NCBI GenBank assembly: GCA_943326315.2
Contig: CALPSU020000124.1
Span: 1 to 7,230 of the forward strand
DNA from: Chryseobacterium gleum
GTDB taxonomy: Bacteria; Bacteroidota; Bacteroidia; Flavobacteriales_D; Crocinitomicaceae
Length of the DNA stretch: 7,230 nucleotides
Direction of reading: 5' to 3'
Notes under the pieces: generated by a model
Told to the model about the DNA's origin: nothing
Seen by the model: only the letters and a program-made list of their open reading frames with translations
Databases searched by the model: none
Made by a program: the position numbers and the translations under genes
Shown: positions 5,223 through 7,230 of the stretch, one piece after another
Position numbering within the stretch: position 1 is the first letter of the stretch
Layout of the letters: every line of letters starts with the position of its first letter

Positions 5223-5258
5223 AAAAACCGCTTCGCTCATTTGAGGAGGCGGTTTTTT
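5223..5258 (+). terminator. Strong rho-independent terminator
   Basis: AAAAACCGCTTC pairs with GAGGCGGTTTTT (one T-G wobble), an inner CTC/GAG stem closes an ATTT loop, and a run of six T ends at 5258. The symmetric A- and T-tracts mean it could act in both directions. It closes the unit containing the small membrane protein and insulates the monooxygenase gene downstream. Confidence 0.88.
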
Positions 5259-5327
5259 AATTTAAAAAATACTTGAACTGGACAATTAGGAGTGTCTTAA
5301 ATTAAAAAAACAGTCAAACAATTATAT

Positions 5328-5335
5328 TACTTTTG
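5328..5335 (+). promoter_or_regulatory. -7 promoter element of the monooxygenase gene
   Basis: TACTTTTG is an exact TAnnTTTG match 19 bases before the ATG at 5355, so the leader would be about 12 bases. No TTG sits at the expected -33 distance. The rest of the 5142-5354 interval shows only the terminator and a weak 7-bp inverted repeat (5164-5170 with 5180-5186). Confidence 0.55.
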
Positions 5336-5354
5336 TGTTAGATAGTTCTGAATT

Positions 5355-6368
5355 ATGTTAAATAAAGAAATTGCTTACTCCATTTTAGATCTTGCTGTTG
5401 TTTCTGAAGGGAAATCGTTTCGTCATACTTTTGATGATTCTTTGGCAATTGCACAACTTGCTGATCGTACTGGTTATAAACGTTATTGGTTAGCGGAACA
5501 CCATAATTCGGATGCTATTGGTAGTAGTGCGACTTCTATTTTAATCGGTAAAATTGCCGAAGGAACAAAACGCATTCGAGTAGGTTCTGGAGGTATAATG
5601 TTACCAAATCACTCACCACTAATTGTTGCTGAACAATTTGGAACATTGGGTACACTTTATCCAAACAGAATTGATTTAGGATTAGGTCGGGCACCAGGAA
5701 CGGATCAAGCAACTGCTAGTGCTATTCGTTCCGATTTTTACGAAGCGGCGATGGCTTTTCCTGCTGAAGTTCAAAAAATTCAAACCTATTTTTCAAGAGA
5801 CAATGCGCAGCAACAAGTGCGCGCAAACGTAGCTGAAGGTGTCGACGTGCCTTTGTATATTTTAGGTTCAAGTACTACAAGTGCCTATTTATCTGCTGAG
5901 AAAGGTTTGCCTTATGCTTTTGCAAGTCATTTTGCGAGTGCACAATTAATGGAAGCGTTAGCAATTTATAAAAGTCAATTTCAACCTTCCGAAGCTTTAG
6001 CTCAGCCGTATTCGATTGCAGGACTTTCAATCATCATTGCAGATACAGATGAGGAAGCTGAATTCCTTTCAACGTCTTATTATTCTAGGGTTATTGGAAT
6101 TTTGACAGGAAACAGAAGTCCATTAGAAGCTCCTTTTATGGTAACCAATGAATTTCGTAACATCATCCAACAATATGCCGTGCAACAAATGACCAAATAT
6201 GCATTTATTGGCAGCAAGGAAACTGTTAAAAAGAAAGTCAAGACGTTTATCGAAAATACAAGGGTCGATGAATTGATGGTTGTCACAAATGTATTTGATG
6301 TTAAAGACCGTATAAAATCTGTTGCTGTTTTTGCTGAGATTATGGAAGAGTTGAATTCTGGGAAGTGA
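5355..6368 (+). CDS. LLM-class flavin-dependent oxidoreductase (YhbW-like)
   Basis: The 337-residue protein belongs to the bacterial luciferase-like monooxygenase family, a TIM-barrel fold that uses reduced flavin to oxygenate a substrate. It closely resembles E. coli YhbW as I remember it: IAYSILDLA near the start, GYKRYWLAEHHN at 40-51, VGSGGIMLPNHSP at 76-88, AEQFGTLGTLYPNRIDLGLGRAPGTD at 92-117, LGSSTTSAYLSAEKGLPYAFASHFA at 170-194, and a C-terminal VDELMVVTNVFD strand-helix. Length and ends match, so the gene is whole. The physiological substrate of this subgroup is not known. It stands alone between terminators. It uses noticeably more G- and C-ending codons (about 74 of 337 by hand count, Met and Trp excluded) than gltX or the repeat proteins, which may mean lower expression or a different history. 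Confidence 0.9.
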   Translation: MLNKEIAYSILDLAVVSEGKSFRHTFDDSLAIAQLADRTGYKRYWLAEHHNSDAIGSSATSILIGKIAEGTKRIRVGSGGIMLPNHSPLIVAEQFGTLGTLYPNRIDLGLGRAPGTDQATASAIRSDFYEAAMAFPAEVQKIQTYFSRDNAQQQVRANVAEGVDVPLYILGSSTTSAYLSAEKGLPYAFASHFASAQLMEALAIYKSQFQPSEALAQPYSIAGLSIIIADTDEEAEFLSTSYYSRVIGILTGNRSPLEAPFMVTNEFRNIIQQYAVQQMTKYAFIGSKETVKKKVKTFIENTRVDELMVVTNVFDVKDRIKSVAVFAEIMEELNSGK

Positions 6369-6407
6369 TGTTTATTCTTTTTCGACATTTAGAATTCTTT
6401 CTTTACG

Positions 6408-6432
6408 AACTTGTAAGAATTCCTTACAAGTT
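6408..6432 (+). terminator. Hairpin downstream of the monooxygenase gene
   Basis: AACTTGTAAG (6408-6417) pairs perfectly with CTTACAAGTT (6423-6432) around AATTC. It lies 40 bases past the stop codon and is followed by a broken T-rich stretch (GAATTTTCT), so it is a plausible but weak terminator or a 3'-end stabiliser. Confidence 0.5.
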
Positions 6433-6497
6433 GAATTTTCTAATAATTTCTTAATGGGAAATTAAAGGGACTATTTTTATTTCCTTCTCCTTCAATT

Positions 6498-6542
6498 TAA
6501 ACTGTTCGGAATTACCGAACAGTTTACAAAAGCTTGCTTTTT
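6498..6542. terminator. 12-bp hairpin between convergent genes
   Basis: TAAACTGTTCGG (6498-6509) pairs perfectly with CCGAACAGTTTA (6515-6526) around AATTA. A second small inverted repeat AAAAG-CTTG-CTTTT follows and leads into a T-run to 6542. The pair could end rightward transcription from the monooxygenase gene and leftward transcription from the UVR-motif gene. The remainder of 6369-6580 shows no gene. Confidence 0.65.
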
Positions 6543-6580
6543 AATCACTTCACAACTCCATTTTAATATTATTTTTTAAA

Positions 6581-6835
6581 TTAAATCTCCATTAAAATTT
6601 CAAGTATCGAATTTATTTCTTCTACATTCGACGGATCTGGGTCAAGGGAACTGAGGTAAGTTTCCAACGCCTTCTTTTCGGTTTTTAATTTCTCTGCTAA
6701 TTCTTTTTCTTTATCTCTTAAATCAACTGCTTTGAGATAATCTTGTCGTTGAATGGCATCCGACTTTTCGTTTTTAATAGACACTAATTCTAATTTTAAG
6801 TTAAGCATTTCTTGTTTTGTTTCTAGTATATTCAT
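6581..6835 (-). CDS. Small UVR-motif coiled-coil protein
   Basis: The 84-residue protein is almost all charged helix. Residues about 22-50 (KSDAIQRQDYLKAVDLRDKEKEL) fit the UVR motif pattern of UvrB and UvrC (pattern A-x3-DY/F-x-KA-x2-LRD-x-IKEL), which forms a helical hairpin that mediates protein-protein contacts. The motif is also found in ClpC-type chaperones and in small stand-alone proteins, and no nuclease, helicase or ATPase domain is present here, so it is not UvrB or UvrC. The start lies 18 bases after the stop of the next gene upstream on the same strand, with an A-rich leader (AAAAAGAAAACAA), so the two are probably one operon. The partner and role are unknown. Confidence 0.7.
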   Translation of the reverse strand: MNILETKQEMLNLKLELVSIKNEKSDAIQRQDYLKAVDLRDKEKELAEKLKTEKKALETYLSSLDPDPSNVEEINSILEILMEI

Positions 6836-6853
6836 TTGTTTTCTTTTTAAGGA

Positions 6854-7230
6854 TTAATTTCTTGATTGAGCAATATCTGCAGGATGAGGAACTGTTATCC
6901 ATTTTGAATAATCGATTCCGTAAAAGTTAAAATAGCTACCAGGAGCTAGTTTTTCAATGATGTCAATTTTTTTAGTGTCCGATGGTAAAGCCGGAAATAT
7001 CAATGAATAAGTATGAAATTCGCCTTTCTTTTTGAAATAATGTTTCAAAGGAGCCAAAGGAATACCTATCGTTTTAATTAAACGGTATTTTTTACTGGAA
7101 CCTACTGGCGAGATATACGCATTTCCATCCATTTGAATCCAACCGCCATTGTCGTAGATTTCAGAAGAACGATAGATGAAATCAATTCGGGTATATTCAT
7201 CTGTTCTCTCGATGCTCTTCATACGATGCG
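6854..7230 (-). CDS. Uncharacterised protein, C-terminal part (5' end outside window)
   Basis: The frame stays open through the right edge: codons CAT and CGT precede the Met at 7222, so that Met need not be the start. The visible 122 residues begin MKSIERTDEYTRIDFIY and continue with NGGWIQMDGNAYISPVG, LIKTIGIPLAPLKHYFKKKGE, YSLIFPALP and KIDIIEKLAPGSYFNFYGIDYSKW. Alternating hydrophobic strands and turns suggest a beta-sandwich domain. I associate this pattern, from memory only, with C-terminal domains of assorted Bacteroidota proteins, and cannot name the family. There is no signal peptide in the visible part, as expected if it is an internal or terminal domain. It is followed 18 bases later by the UVR-motif gene on the same strand, suggesting co-expression. 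Confidence 0.6.
   Translation of the reverse strand, partial: HRMKSIERTDEYTRIDFIYRSSEIYDNGGWIQMDGNAYISPVGSSKKYRLIKTIGIPLAPLKHYFKKKGEFHTYSLIFPALPSDTKKIDIIEKLAPGSYFNFYGIDYSKWITVPHPADIAQSRN

Noticed and set aside
6080..6388. Open frame of 102 codons on the minus strand
   Set aside because: It lies almost wholly inside the well-supported monooxygenase gene on the other strand, and its composition (Ser/Thr-rich with scattered hydrophobics) is what an antisense shadow gives.

Overview
The window looks like a chromosomal segment from a member of the Bacteroidota, most likely a Flavobacterium-like flavobacterium. Three things point there: very low GC with A/T-ending codons, almost no Shine-Dalgarno sequences (A-rich leaders instead), and several promoters of the phylum-specific form TTG-N17..19-TAnnTTTG. 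The content is mostly housekeeping, with two accessory-looking patches: a tandem pair of secreted repeat proteins and a long gene-free AT-rich gap.

Left part (1-1216, + strand): the 3' end of gltX (glutamyl-tRNA synthetase), an inverted hexamer-repeat hairpin, folB (dihydroneopterin aldolase, folate synthesis), then tRNA-Cys(GCA) with its own promoter and a rho-independent terminator. Next (1218-2955, +) come two tandem paralogues. Each is a signal peptide followed by an unbroken run of 24-residue MORN_2/YwqK-type repeats, 8 in the first and 9 in the second. A REC-LytTR response regulator (2957-3712, -) meets the second one tail to tail with a single base between the stop codons.

Centre (3713-4460): about 710 bp without a gene and about 16% GC by hand count. 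It holds a 15-bp-arm palindrome, two perfect matches to the DnaA-box consensus TTWTNCACA, several one-mismatch boxes, a 12-bp direct repeat and a very AT-rich stretch. Flanking genes diverge from it. A hand count of third-position-equivalent G and C on the + strand shifts from C-rich on the left to about balanced or slightly G-rich on the right. I propose it as a candidate replication origin (oriC); this is an inference that needs genome-wide GC skew.

Right part: rpiB-type sugar-phosphate isomerase (true start 4461), a heptamer repeat, an unannotated 54-residue two-helix membrane protein (4977-5141), a strong terminator, then a YhbW-type flavin-dependent luciferase-like monooxygenase (5355-6368, +). 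On the opposite strand, separated by hairpin terminators, lie a small UVR-motif coiled-coil protein (6581-6835, -) and, just upstream of it, the C-terminal part of an unidentified protein that runs off the right edge.

There is no prophage, transposon, CRISPR array or defence locus visible. The strongest leads are the candidate origin and the secreted repeat-protein pair.
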